Assembly (NCBI RefSeq): GCF_039555325.1
Contig: NZ_CP154608.1
Coordinates: 124,001-188,000 of the forward strand
From: Sphingomicrobium sp. XHP0239
Lineage (GTDB): Bacteria; Pseudomonadota; Alphaproteobacteria; Sphingomonadales; Sphingomonadaceae
Direction: 5' to 3'
Length of the DNA stretch: 64,000 bases
Both the position numbers and the translations under genes were made by a program. Below the pieces are notes generated by a model. It saw only the letters and a program-made list of their open reading frames with translations. It was not told where the DNA came from and ran no database searches. Positions 24,164 through 33,887 of the stretch are shown here, in pieces (position 1 is the first letter of the stretch; each line of letters begins with the position of its first letter).

Positions 24164-26902
24164 ATGAGGAAATCGGACTTTTTCGCGCGTCTGTCGCTGA
24201 CGAGCAGCGCGTTCGCACTGGCCATCGCGGCCAATCCGGCGCTGGCGCAGGACACGACGCCGCCAGAAGACAATATCACCGAGGAAGCCAATCCCAATCC
24301 GACCGTCGAGGAAGAGGATGTCGACGATCCCGAGATCGTCGTTACCGGCTTCCGCGAATCGCTGGCCAACGCGGTTGCGACCAAGCGCCGCCAGGAACTG
24401 ATCGTCGAAAGCGTCAGCGCCGAAGACATCGGCCGCCTGCCGGATGCATCGATCGGCGAAAGCATTGCGCGTCTTCCGGGTATTACGTCGCAGCGGCTGA
24501 ACGGTCGTTCGAACGTCATCTCGATCCGCGGTGTGGGTCCCGATTTCTCGCAGACCACGCTGAACGGGCGCGAACAGACGTCCACCGGCGACACGCGAGC
24601 GGTCGAGTTCGATCAGTATCCGTCCGAAATCGTCAATCAGGTCGTCGTCTACAAGTCGCCGAGCGCGAACCTGATCGGCCAGGGCCTGATCGGCACCATC
24701 GACATCCGGACCATCCGTCCGCTCGATTATGGCGAACAGGTGCTGGCGATCGGCGGCCGTGCGTCGCTGACCGATCTCGGCGCGCTGAACGCCGGATCGA
24801 CCAACAAGGGCTATCGCGTCAACGGGACCTTCGTTGACCAGTTCGCCGACGACACGATGGGCATCGCGATCGCCGCGGCCTATGTCGACGAACCCTATCA
24901 GAACCAGGAATTCAACGCCTGGGGCTATGCCGGCGACGGCAGCGATGCGAGCCCGCGAGTCATCGGCGGCTCGAAGAGCTTCGTCACCTCGACGCAGCTT
25001 AAGCGTCTCGGCCTCATGGGCACGTTCCAGGCGGAGCTGACGCCCGAGTGGATGTTCACGCTCGACAGCTTCTATTCCAACTTCGACGACGACCAGCTGA
25101 AGCGCGGCATCGAATTGCCGCTGGGCTTCAGCGGAGCGCCGACCTCGATCGGGACGGTATCGGGCGGGTTCGTGGAAAGCGGTACCTTCTCGAACGTGCG
25201 CGGCGTCATCCGCAACGACATCTTCGCGCGGCAGGCCGACCTCTACAGCTTCGGCGGCAACCTCGCCTACGACCCCGACAATGGCTGGAACCTCTTCGTC
25301 GACCTGTCCTACTCGCGGACCGACCGTAACGAACTGTCGATCGAAAGCTATTCGGGCACGGGCTTCGGCAGCGGCAACGGCGCGGCCGACACGATCGGCT
25401 TCCAGTCCGGGCCGACGGGCACCTTCTTCACGCCCACGCTCGACTATTCCGATCCCTCGCTCATCCGCCTGACCGACCCGCAAGGGTGGGGCGGCGGCGT
25501 CATTCCGCAGGCCGGCTACTACAACAACCGTATCCTCGATGACGAACTGCGCCAGGCGCGGATCGAGATCGAGCGCGAGCTGAACGGCGGCTTTATCAGC
25601 GCGGTGCGCGTGGGCGGCAACATCACCGACCGCGACAAGTCGCTGACTCCGGACGAATCGATCCTGCGCCTGCGCGGCGGGGCGACCGAGCTCGCCATTC
25701 CGCAGCAGTTCATCACCGGATCCACCGACCTCACCTATCTGGGGCTGGGGCCGATCCTGTCCTACGATCCGCGCGACCTGATCGAGGCCAATATCCTGAT
25801 CCTGGAGCCGAACATCGTCCAGGACGTGCTGCAGAAGGCCTATTCGGTCAGCGAGACGGTTTCTACGCTCTACGCCATGGCCGATATCGATGCGGTCGTC
25901 GGGTTCGGCGAACTGACCGGCAACATCGGCGTCCAGGCGATCAACGCCGACCAGTCATCGAGCGGGCTGGCCTTTCCTAACGGCGTTCCGACGCCGGTCG
26001 AGGCCGGCGACAATTACTGGGACTATCTGCCCAGCCTCAACCTTTCGCTGCGCATGCCGAGCGACACGGTACTGCGCTTCGCGGCGCGGCGCGAGCTGCA
26101 GCGTCCGCGTCTCGACGACATGCGGGTGGCCATCGGCTACGGCATCGACGTCAGCGTTCCGACCCCGATCATTCGCGGCGGCGGGGGCAACCCGCGTCTG
26201 CGGCCGTTCGAGGCCAACTCGGTCGATTTCAACGTCGAGCAGTATTTCGGCGGCGGCGACGGCTATGTCGCGCTCCAGCTGTTCTACAAGGACATCACCG
26301 AATATATCGCCGGCACGCGCGTCGACTTCGACTATACGGGCTTCCCGCTGCCGGCCAACGCCGTGACGCCGCCCAGCCTGATCGGCACGCTCGACACCAA
26401 TGCCAACGTCGACGGCGGCGAGATCAAGGGCGTCGAAGTGGGGGCGACCCTGCCGTTCGACGTGCTGACACCAATGCTGTCCGGTTTCGGGATCACGGGC
26501 GGTGTCGGCTATACCGAGACCAAGATCCAGGACGGCGACAATGTCGGGTCGATCCCGGGCTATTCGGAATGGGTCGCCAACGGCACGGTGTTCTACGAGA
26601 ATTCCGGCTTTAACGCTCGTGCGAGCGCGCGTCACCGGTCGAGCTTCCTCGGCGATTTCACCGGCTTCGGCGGGTCGCCGACGCGGCGCCTTGCCTTCAC
26701 CGAGACGATCATCGACGCGCAGGTCGGGTACGACTTCCCCGAAGGTTCGAGCCTCGATGGTCTGTCGATCTACCTCCAGGGTCAGAACCTGACCGACGAA
26801 CGGTTCGCGTCGAAGGCCGTCGCCGACGATCCGCGCACTGTGCTGGACTATCAGATCTACGGTCGTCGATTCCTCGGTGGGTTCACCTACCGCTTCCGCT
26901 AG
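24164..26902 (+). CDS. TonB-dependent receptor for alpha-glucans (maltodextrin type)
   Basis: A 912-residue outer-membrane receptor. A signal peptide (MRKSDFFARLSLTSSAFALA, cleavage near ANPALAQ) is followed by an acidic stretch and a TonB box-like 'DPEIVVTGFRESL' (about 56-68). The plug domain has 'ASIGESIARLPGITSQRLNG' and 'ISIRGVGPDFSQTTLNGREQ', and a long beta-barrel ends in the aromatic 'RRFLGGFTYRFR' required for barrel assembly. It resembles the receptors that lead carbohydrate loci in Caulobacter and Sphingomonas (MalA type). ATG 24164 is set by the signal peptide and the AGGGGAG site (24152-24158). A strong hairpin just after its stop may let it be made in larger amounts than the genes behind it. 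Confidence 0.88.
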   Translation: MRKSDFFARLSLTSSAFALAIAANPALAQDTTPPEDNITEEANPNPTVEEEDVDDPEIVVTGFRESLANAVATKRRQELIVESVSAEDIGRLPDASIGESIARLPGITSQRLNGRSNVISIRGVGPDFSQTTLNGREQTSTGDTRAVEFDQYPSEIVNQVVVYKSPSANLIGQGLIGTIDIRTIRPLDYGEQVLAIGGRASLTDLGALNAGSTNKGYRVNGTFVDQFADDTMGIAIAAAYVDEPYQNQEFNAWGYAGDGSDASPRVIGGSKSFVTSTQLKRLGLMGTFQAELTPEWMFTLDSFYSNFDDDQLKRGIELPLGFSGAPTSIGTVSGGFVESGTFSNVRGVIRNDIFARQADLYSFGGNLAYDPDNGWNLFVDLSYSRTDRNELSIESYSGTGFGSGNGAADTIGFQSGPTGTFFTPTLDYSDPSLIRLTDPQGWGGGVIPQAGYYNNRILDDELRQARIEIERELNGGFISAVRVGGNITDRDKSLTPDESILRLRGGATELAIPQQFITGSTDLTYLGLGPILSYDPRDLIEANILILEPNIVQDVLQKAYSVSETVSTLYAMADIDAVVGFGELTGNIGVQAINADQSSSGLAFPNGVPTPVEAGDNYWDYLPSLNLSLRMPSDTVLRFAARRELQRPRLDDMRVAIGYGIDVSVPTPIIRGGGGNPRLRPFEANSVDFNVEQYFGGGDGYVALQLFYKDITEYIAGTRVDFDYTGFPLPANAVTPPSLIGTLDTNANVDGGEIKGVEVGATLPFDVLTPMLSGFGITGGVGYTETKIQDGDNVGSIPGYSEWVANGTVFYENSGFNARASARHRSSFLGDFTGFGGSPTRRLAFTETIIDAQVGYDFPEGSSLDGLSIYLQGQNLTDERFASKAVADDPRTVLDYQIYGRRFLGGFTYRFR

Positions 26903-26910
26903 GATCGTGA

Positions 26911-26938
26911 GGGCCCGGCGCGCTGTTGCGCCGGGCCC
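26911..26938 (+). promoter_or_regulatory. Strong intercistronic hairpin after the receptor gene
   Basis: Perfect 11-bp arms GGGCCCGGCGC / GCGCCGGGCCC with a 6-base loop start 8 bases after the receptor stop. No T-run follows and the next gene begins 24 bases later, so it looks like an mRNA-stabilising or partial-termination element rather than a full terminator. Confidence 0.7.
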
Positions 26939-26962
26939 GCCACGACGGGCAGGAGACGGTAC

Positions 26963-28450
26963 GTGGAGCCTCAACCCCAACGGGTAGTGATCGCCGGCGG
27001 CGGCAGCGCCGGTTGGATGGCGGCCGCGGCCATCGCGCGAACGATGGGCCGGGCGGTGCGCCTCACCCTTGTCGAATCGGAGGCCATCGGCACCGTCGGC
27101 GTGGGCGAAGCGACGATTCCGCAGATCCATCATTTCAATCGGCTGCTCGATCTTCGCGAAGGAGAGTTTCTCGCCGCGACGAAGGGCACGCTGAAACTCG
27201 GCATCGAATTCGACGGCTGGCATCGGCCGGGCGCAAGCTACATGCATGCGTTCGGCACGGTCGGGCGCGGCTTCGGGATCGCGCCGTTCCGCCACGCCTT
27301 CGCGTGGGCGCGGGCAAGGGGGATGGAGGCACCGTTCGGAGCATTCTGCTTCAACGAGGTCGCGGCGCGGGCCGGACGCTATCATCCGGATGCGGCAACG
27401 AGCACGATCCCGCCGCTGGTCCATGCCTATCATTTCGACGCGGGGCTCTATGCATCGCTGCTGCGGACCAAGGCCGAGGACATGGGCGTGGAGCGCGTCG
27501 AGGGGCGGATCGACGAGGTCGCGGTTCGGGACGGTCGCGTCACGTCGCTACGATTGCAGGACGGAAGCGAGGTCGCGGGCGATCTCTTCATCGATTGCTC
27601 GGGCTTCCGATCGCTGCTGATCGGCGAGGCATTGGGGGTCGGGTTCGACGATTGGAGCGAATGGCTGCCGTGCGACCGCGCGGTGGCGGTGCCGTCGGCG
27701 GGCGGGGAGTTGCGACCCTACACACAGGCAATCGCGCGGCAGGCGGGATGGCAGTGGCGCATCCCGCTTCAGCATCGCACGGGCAACGGGCATGTGTTTT
27801 CGAGCCGTCACATGAGCGAGGACGAGGCGACCGCCACCCTTCTCGACAATCTGGAAGGCGAAGCGCTGGCGGAACCGCGGGTGATCAGATTCACGACCGG
27901 ACGGCGTGCCGAACCGTGGCGCGGCAATGTCGTTGCACTGGGGCTGGCCGCCGGATTCATGGAGCCGCTGGAATCGACCAGCATCCACCTTGTCCAGTCG
28001 GGGATCGAGCGGCTGTTGCAGCTATTTCCCGACGGCAGCGAGGATGCGGCGCGGCGATCGCGATTCAACGACCAGTCGACACGCGAATGGGAAGCGATTC
28101 GCGACTTCCTGATCGCCCATTATCATCTGAACGCGCGCGAGGGGCAGGCTTTCTGGGACGAACGTCGTGAGGCGGGCGCACCGGAAAGCCTGACGACCCG
28201 GCTCGCCGCGTTCCGCGAAGCGGGGATCGTCGTGCGCGATGCGGACGAACTGTTCACTGACGAGGGTTGGCAGCAGCTGTTGATCGGGCAGGGGGTGACG
28301 GCCGAACGCTGGCACCCCGCCATCGACGCGATGGATGGGGACGAACTGATAGCGTTCCTCGACACGCTGGCCCGCGCCTACGAAGCGCGCGCGAAGACAT
28401 TGCCGCGCCACGAAGATTATCTCGATCATGTCATGAAGGAGGCCGCCTGA
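26963..28450 (+). CDS. Flavin-dependent tryptophan-halogenase family protein, copy 1
   Basis: A 495-residue FAD-dependent monooxygenase-fold protein. It shows the FAD motif 'GGGSAGWMAA' (12-21), 'GVGEATIP' (46-53), the catalytic-type Lys78 in 'TLKLGI' (aligned with Lys79 of PrnA), the halogenase signature 'WQWRIP' (WxWxIP) and 'GFMEPLESTSIHLVQ' near the end of the FAD domain. So the residues used for hypohalous acid transfer are present. The natural substrate is unknown: in sphingomonads and Caulobacter such genes sit in TonB-receptor sugar loci, and a role in modifying an indole-containing or other aromatic compound is only inferred. It starts with GTG behind GGAG (26951-26954), and its stop overlaps the next start (TGATG). 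Confidence 0.85.
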   Translation: MEPQPQRVVIAGGGSAGWMAAAAIARTMGRAVRLTLVESEAIGTVGVGEATIPQIHHFNRLLDLREGEFLAATKGTLKLGIEFDGWHRPGASYMHAFGTVGRGFGIAPFRHAFAWARARGMEAPFGAFCFNEVAARAGRYHPDAATSTIPPLVHAYHFDAGLYASLLRTKAEDMGVERVEGRIDEVAVRDGRVTSLRLQDGSEVAGDLFIDCSGFRSLLIGEALGVGFDDWSEWLPCDRAVAVPSAGGELRPYTQAIARQAGWQWRIPLQHRTGNGHVFSSRHMSEDEATATLLDNLEGEALAEPRVIRFTTGRRAEPWRGNVVALGLAAGFMEPLESTSIHLVQSGIERLLQLFPDGSEDAARRSRFNDQSTREWEAIRDFLIAHYHLNAREGQAFWDERREAGAPESLTTRLAAFREAGIVVRDADELFTDEGWQQLLIGQGVTAERWHPAIDAMDGDELIAFLDTLARAYEARAKTLPRHEDYLDHVMKEAA

Positions 28451-30243
28451 TGGTCCTGTCGCTCCTCGCCGCGAGCATCGCCGCCGCGCAACCCGCGCCC
28501 GCCGCCACGGCGCCCGCCGACTATCTCCAGCGCCGGCCCGAGGACGAGATCATCTATTTCGTGTTGCCAGACCGGTTCGACAACGGCGATCCGTCGAACG
28601 ATCGGGGCGGGATCGCGGGCGGGCGGCTCGATCACGGATACGACCCGACGGCGCGCGGCTTTTACCACGGCGGCGACCTTGCCGGGCTGACGCAGCGGCT
28701 CGACTATCTCCAGGGAATGGGGATCACCGCGATCTGGTTCGCGCCGATCTTCAAGAACAAGCCCGTGCAAGGGCCGAGCGGCGACGAGAGCAGCGGCTAT
28801 CACGGCTATTGGGTGACCGACTTCACGCGGATCGACCCGCACTTCGGGACCAACGCGGAGTTCGAGGCCTTCGTCGATGCGGCGCACGGGCGCGGCATGA
28901 AGATCTACATGGACATCATCACCAACCACACCGCGGACGTCATCAAGCACCGCGAGGACGATTACGGCTATCGTTCCAAGGCCGATTATCCCTATTCGAC
29001 CCGCGGCGGCGTCGACGGCGAGCGGATCAACATCGGGTTCGAGGGCGACAACGTCCGCACGGTCGAGAATTTCGCGAAACTGACCGATCCGCGCTTCGCC
29101 TATGACGTCTACGTCCCCGAGGGCGAGCGGAACGTGAAGGTGCCCGCCTGGCTCAACGACCCGATCTATTACCACAACCGGGGCGACACGAATTTCTACG
29201 GCGAGGACAGCCTGTACGGGGATTTCGTGGGGCTCGACGACCTGTTCACCGAGAACCCGCGCGTGGTCGGCGGGATGATCGACATCTTCGGTTCGTGGAT
29301 CGACCGCTTCGCCATCGACGGTTTCCGCATCGACACCGCGCGGCACGTGAACCCCGAATTCTGGCAGACCTTCGTCCCGGCGATGGAGGCGCGTTCGGAA
29401 GCGGCGGGCATTCCCTATTTCCACATGTTCGGCGAGGTGTATCGCGACACGCCCGACAACGGCTACATCGCGCAATATACGGTTCGCGACGGCTTTCCCG
29501 CGGTTCTCGACTTCGCGTTCCAGGCGGCGGTGCGCGAGGTCTTGGGCCGCGGGGCGGGCACCGACGTGCTCGCCGGCCTGTTCGCGGGCGACGTCCTCTA
29601 TCGGGGCGGCGCGGAGGCAGCCAAGGCGCTGCCGACCTTCCTCGGCAATCACGACATGGGGCGGTTCTCGGGACTGCTGAAGGCCGACATGCCGGAAATC
29701 GATCAGGACGAACTGCTGGCCCGCGTCGCACTGGGTCATGCGATGCTGATGACGCTGCGCGGCAGCCCGACCATCTATTATGGCGACGAGCAGGGATTCG
29801 TGTCCGATGGCAACGACCAGCTGGCGCGCGAGAACATGTTCGAAAGTCGGGTGTCCGAATATAACGACAACGATCTCATCGGCACCGACGCGACAACGGC
29901 GGGCGACAATTTCGACCCGGACCACCCGCTCTATCGACAGGTCGCGGCACTGGCGGCGATCCGGACGGGGAGCGCGGCGTTGCGGCGGGGCGACCAGGTG
30001 ACCCGTCATTACCAGGCCGAACCGGGCCTGTTCGCCGTGTCGCGGTTCGATCCCGAAACGGGGGCCGAGACGCTGCTGATGTTCAACACCTCGACCGAGG
30101 CGATCGAGGGTCAGGTCGAGATCGACATGACCAGCGAGCGGTTCGTGGCCCGGTCGGGGGAATGCGCGACCATGCCCAGCGCACCCGGTAGCCTGTCCTA
30201 TACGATGGCGCCGCTGTCGTGGGCGATCTGCGAGGCGCAATGA
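28450..30243 (+). CDS. Exported GH13 alpha-amylase-family enzyme
   Basis: A 597-residue glycoside hydrolase of family 13, made with a short signal peptide (MVLSLLAASIAAAQPAPAAT). The conserved regions are all present: region I 'DIITNHTADV', region II 'GFRIDTARH' with the nucleophile Asp, region III 'FHMFGEVY' with the acid Glu, and region IV 'FLGNHDMGRF' with the transition-state Asp. The opening 'EIIYFVLPDRFDNGDPSNDR' and the long insert in domain B are typical of extracellular alpha-amylases and cyclomaltodextrinase relatives. It should cut starch or maltodextrin in the periplasm or outside. The ATG at 28450 shares one base with the upstream stop, and its own end overlaps the next gene by 4 bases. 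Confidence 0.9.
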   Translation: MVLSLLAASIAAAQPAPAATAPADYLQRRPEDEIIYFVLPDRFDNGDPSNDRGGIAGGRLDHGYDPTARGFYHGGDLAGLTQRLDYLQGMGITAIWFAPIFKNKPVQGPSGDESSGYHGYWVTDFTRIDPHFGTNAEFEAFVDAAHGRGMKIYMDIITNHTADVIKHREDDYGYRSKADYPYSTRGGVDGERINIGFEGDNVRTVENFAKLTDPRFAYDVYVPEGERNVKVPAWLNDPIYYHNRGDTNFYGEDSLYGDFVGLDDLFTENPRVVGGMIDIFGSWIDRFAIDGFRIDTARHVNPEFWQTFVPAMEARSEAAGIPYFHMFGEVYRDTPDNGYIAQYTVRDGFPAVLDFAFQAAVREVLGRGAGTDVLAGLFAGDVLYRGGAEAAKALPTFLGNHDMGRFSGLLKADMPEIDQDELLARVALGHAMLMTLRGSPTIYYGDEQGFVSDGNDQLARENMFESRVSEYNDNDLIGTDATTAGDNFDPDHPLYRQVAALAAIRTGSAALRRGDQVTRHYQAEPGLFAVSRFDPETGAETLLMFNTSTEAIEGQVEIDMTSERFVARSGECATMPSAPGSLSYTMAPLSWAICEAQ

Positions 30244-31853
30244 ACGCGCGCGATTCCCGATTGGCGACCGGCGCCGTCGACACCGCTCCGTGGTGGAAGG
30301 GCGCGGTGATCTATCAGATCTATCCGCGCAGCTTTCGCGACAGCAACGGCGACGGCATCGGCGATCTGGCCGGGATCACCGAACGGCTGGACCATGTCGC
30401 GGAGCTCAGGTGCAACGGGGTGTGGATCAGCCCCTTCTTCACCTCGCCGATGGCGGACTTCGGCTACGACGTCGCCGACTATTGCGGGGTCGATCCGATC
30501 TTCGGCGATCTGGCCGACTTCGACGCGCTGGTGGCAAAGGCGCACGCGCTCGGGCTGAAGGTGCTGATCGATCAGGTGTACAGCCATTCGAGCGACGCGC
30601 ATCCCTGGTTCGAGGAAAGTCGCCAGTCGCGCGATAATGCGAAAGCCGACTGGTACGTCTGGGCCGATCCGAAGCCCGACGGGTCGCCGCCGAACAATTG
30701 GCAGAGCGTCTTCGGCGGAGCCAGCTGGACGTGGGACGCGCGGCGCGGGCAATATTATCTGCACAATTTCCTCAAGGAGCAGCCCGACCTCAACGTTCAC
30801 AATGCAGAGGTCCAGGACGCACTGCTGGGAGTCGCGGAATTCTGGCTGGAGCGCGGGGTCGACGGATTTCGACTGGATGCGCTGAACTTCGCGATGCACG
30901 ACCGCGCGCTGACCGACAATCCGCCGGTGGAAAACCCCGTCGACCCGACCCGCAGTTTCGATTTCCAGCATCATTACCACAACCAATCCCAGCCCGAACT
31001 GATCGGGTTTCTGGAACGGATCCGGAATCTCGTCGATCGCTACGACGGCATCTACACGATGGCCGAAGTCGGCGGCGAGCAGGCTGGTCGCGAGATGAAG
31101 GAATTCACCGCGGGCGATGATCGGCTCCACAGCGCCTACGGCTTCGACTATCTCTACGCCAAGGAACTGACCCCCGACGTGGTGCGCGAGGCAATCCGCA
31201 GCTGGCCGGGCGGGGCGGAGGAAGGTTGGCCCAGCTGGGCCTTTTCCAATCATGACGCGCCGCGCTTCGCCAGCCGCTGGTGGGACGGCGATGCGCGCGA
31301 GCCGATGACGAAAGTGGCGCTCCTTCTGCTGATGAGTCTGCGCGGCAACGCGATCCTTTATCAGGGCGAGGAACTGGGGCTTCCGCAGGCCGAGGTGCCG
31401 TTCGAGCATCTGCAGGACCCCGAGGCGATCGCCAACTGGCCGCTGACGCTTGGGCGCGACGGGGCGCGAACGCCGATGGTGTGGGACGACAGCGAGGACG
31501 CCGGTTTCGGGAGTCAGGAGAGCTGGCTGCCCGTCAGTCCCGACCAGCGCGTGCTTCACGCCTCCGGCCAGCGCGGCGATCCCGGCAGCGTCCTCAACTG
31601 GACACGGCAGACGATCGCGCTCCGGGAGGCACAGCCAGCGCTCCGCCAGGGAACGATCGCATTGCTCGCCGAGGAGGGCGAACTGCTGGCGTTCGAGCGC
31701 GCGGTCGACGGCCAGCGGCTCCATTGCCTGTTCAACCTTTCAGACCGGGCCATCCCGCGCGGCCGCTTTACCGGCGGGCGTCCCCTGATCCAGATCGGCG
31801 GTGTCGAGCCCGACACGATGCCGCCCCATTCCGCCATCGTCCTGGAGATATGA
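30240..31853 (+). CDS. Cytoplasmic GH13 alpha-glucosidase
   Basis: A 537-residue GH13 enzyme of the oligosaccharide-cleaving type (GH13_23-like). It lacks a signal peptide and opens with 'WWKGAVIYQIYPRSFRDSNG' followed by 'DGIGDLAGI', the typical exo-glucosidase start. Region I 'VLIDQVYSHSS', region II 'GFRLDALNF' (nucleophile Asp), region III 'YTMAEVGGE' (acid Glu) and region IV 'AFSNHDAPRFASRW' (Asp) are intact. It should release glucose from imported malto-oligosaccharides, which glk in the same operon then phosphorylates. ATG 30240 overlaps the previous stop (ATGA), and its stop overlaps the GH97 start in the same way. Confidence 0.92.
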   Translation: MNARDSRLATGAVDTAPWWKGAVIYQIYPRSFRDSNGDGIGDLAGITERLDHVAELRCNGVWISPFFTSPMADFGYDVADYCGVDPIFGDLADFDALVAKAHALGLKVLIDQVYSHSSDAHPWFEESRQSRDNAKADWYVWADPKPDGSPPNNWQSVFGGASWTWDARRGQYYLHNFLKEQPDLNVHNAEVQDALLGVAEFWLERGVDGFRLDALNFAMHDRALTDNPPVENPVDPTRSFDFQHHYHNQSQPELIGFLERIRNLVDRYDGIYTMAEVGGEQAGREMKEFTAGDDRLHSAYGFDYLYAKELTPDVVREAIRSWPGGAEEGWPSWAFSNHDAPRFASRWWDGDAREPMTKVALLLLMSLRGNAILYQGEELGLPQAEVPFEHLQDPEAIANWPLTLGRDGARTPMVWDDSEDAGFGSQESWLPVSPDQRVLHASGQRGDPGSVLNWTRQTIALREAQPALRQGTIALLAEEGELLAFERAVDGQRLHCLFNLSDRAIPRGRFTGGRPLIQIGGVEPDTMPPHSAIVLEI

Positions 31854-33877
31854 CCATGTTGCTTCGCCTCTCCGCCGCCGTCTCCATGATCGCGCTCGCG
31901 CACCCGGCTCATGCGCAAGAGGTCGTCACGTCGCCCGACGGGCGGATCGAAGTGACGGTGAACGTCAACGGCGAGGGGCGGCCTTTCTATACGATCGAAC
32001 GCGACGGGACGTTGCTGCTGAACGAAAGCCGGCTCGGCTTCCTGATGGCGGACCAGGACAAGCTGGAACGGCGCCTGGCGATCGCGGATGCGAATGTCGA
32101 AGAGCGCGAGAGCCGCTGGGAGCAGCCGTGGGGCGAGCGGCGGTTCGTCGAGGATCGCCATCGCGAGCTGACCGTGACCTTCGTCGAGGACAGCGACGAG
32201 GCGCGGCAGTTCGGTGTCACGTTTCGCGTCTTCGACGACGGCATCGGCTTTCGCTACACCTTCGACCATCCCTCGCTGGGCGACACGATCCGCATCGCGG
32301 ACGAGTTGACCGAATTCAACGTCGCGCAGAACGGCACCGCATGGTGGATCCCGGCGGGCGAATGGAACCGCTACGAATATCTCTACGAACAGACGCCGAT
32401 CCGCGAGGTCAGCTTGGTCCATACGCCCTTCACGATGCGGCTCGACGACGGGACGCACCTGTCGATCCACGAAGCCGCATTGACCGATTTCGCGGGCATG
32501 TGGGTGAAGCGCACGACGGGCACCAATCTGCGCGCGACGCTGGCGCCGACGGGCAGCACCGCGGCGCGGGTGGAACGGGCCAACGGTTTCTCGACGCCGT
32601 GGCGGACGATCCAGATCTCGCCCGATGCGCCCGGGCTGGCGAACAGCGACCTCATCCTCAATCTCAACGAGCCCAACCGGATCGCCGATATTTCCGACTG
32701 GTTCACGCCCCACAAATATGTGGGTATCTGGTGGAGCCTGCATCTCGACGAGGAAACGTGGGGGTCGGGCGAACGGCACGGGGCGACGACCGCCAACGCA
32801 AAGCGCTATATCGATTTCGCCGCCGAAAACGGTTTCGACGGGGTGCTGGTCGAAGGGTGGAACATCGGCTGGGACGGCAACTGGTTCTTCAACGGGTCCG
32901 AGTTCAGCTTCACCGAGAATTATCCCGACTACGACTTTGCCGAAGTCGCGCGCTACGCCGCCGAAAAAGGCGTTCCGATCGTCGGACATCACGAAACGTC
33001 CGGAGACATCGGCAATTACGAGGCTCAGCTCGAGGAGGGCTTCGACCTCATGGCGGCGCGGGGGGTGAAGGCGATCAAGACGGGCTACGTCACCGATGCG
33101 TGCAACCTGCGCTTCGAACATGCCGACGGGCGCGAAACGCGCGAATGCACCGAAAGCCAGATCACGCAGCGCCACCACCTGCGCGTCATCCAGGAAGCGG
33201 CCGAACGGCGGATCGTCATCAACCCGCACGAACCGGTGAAGGATACGGGGCTTCGGCGCACCTACCCGAATTGGGTAAGCCGGGAGGGCGCGCGGGGGAT
33301 GGAATTCAATGCCTGGGGGGTACCCGACAACGGACCCGATCACGTCCCCGACATGGTCTTCACGCGGATGCTGTCGGGACCGATGGACTATACGCCGGGC
33401 ATCCTTAGCCTCGAAGGGCGGGGGCAGCCCCTGTCGATGACGCAGGCGCGGGCGCTGGCCGAATATGTGCTGATCTATTCGCCCATTCAGATGGTCGCCG
33501 ACCTGCCCGAGCATTATGCCGAGCATCCGGAAGCCTTCCGGTTCATTCGCGACGTGGCGGTCGACTGGGAGACGAGCCGCGTCCTGATGGGCGAGGTCGG
33601 CGATTATGTCGTGACGGCGCGCAAGGACCGCAACAGCGGGGACTGGTATCTGGCGGGCGGGACGGACGAGGATCCGCGCACGGTCTCGGTGCCGCTGACG
33701 TTCCTGGAGGCGGGCAGCTATACTGCGCAAATCTATCGCGACGGCCCCGCCGCCAGCCTCGACGGCGATGCGCGCTTTGACATCGTGATCGAGGAGCGCA
33801 GTGTCCGCGCTGCCGACACGCTCGATCTCGCGATGGCCGAGGGCGGGGGCTTCGCGATCCGCTTCGTTCCGCAATAA
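31850..33877 (+). CDS. Exported GH97 alpha-glucosidase, inverting (SusB-like) type
   Basis: A 675-residue glycoside hydrolase of family 97 with signal peptide (MTMLLRLSAAVSMIALAHPA, cleavage near AHAQ). The N-terminal beta-sandwich (to about 280) precedes a TIM barrel ('YVGIWWSLHLDEETWGSG', 'GFDGVLVEGWNIGWDGNW'). Glu is present at three places that mark the inverting SusB type: 'GHHETSGDIGNYE', 'VINPHEPV' and 'GARGMEFNAW'. Retaining members use an Asp nucleophile instead. The family removes glucose from the non-reducing end of alpha-glucans in the periplasm. The start is ATG 31850, coupled by an ATGA overlap; ATG 31856 is an alternative two codons later. Confidence 0.92.
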   Translation: MTMLLRLSAAVSMIALAHPAHAQEVVTSPDGRIEVTVNVNGEGRPFYTIERDGTLLLNESRLGFLMADQDKLERRLAIADANVEERESRWEQPWGERRFVEDRHRELTVTFVEDSDEARQFGVTFRVFDDGIGFRYTFDHPSLGDTIRIADELTEFNVAQNGTAWWIPAGEWNRYEYLYEQTPIREVSLVHTPFTMRLDDGTHLSIHEAALTDFAGMWVKRTTGTNLRATLAPTGSTAARVERANGFSTPWRTIQISPDAPGLANSDLILNLNEPNRIADISDWFTPHKYVGIWWSLHLDEETWGSGERHGATTANAKRYIDFAAENGFDGVLVEGWNIGWDGNWFFNGSEFSFTENYPDYDFAEVARYAAEKGVPIVGHHETSGDIGNYEAQLEEGFDLMAARGVKAIKTGYVTDACNLRFEHADGRETRECTESQITQRHHLRVIQEAAERRIVINPHEPVKDTGLRRTYPNWVSREGARGMEFNAWGVPDNGPDHVPDMVFTRMLSGPMDYTPGILSLEGRGQPLSMTQARALAEYVLIYSPIQMVADLPEHYAEHPEAFRFIRDVAVDWETSRVLMGEVGDYVVTARKDRNSGDWYLAGGTDEDPRTVSVPLTFLEAGSYTAQIYRDGPAASLDGDARFDIVIEERSVRAADTLDLAMAEGGGFAIRFVPQ

Positions 33878-33887
33878 AATCGGGGCG

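Noticed and set aside
26911..26938. Hairpin as a full terminator of the receptor gene
   Set aside because: No T-run follows, the next ribosome site is only a dozen bases on, and the genes behind have no other visible promoter.
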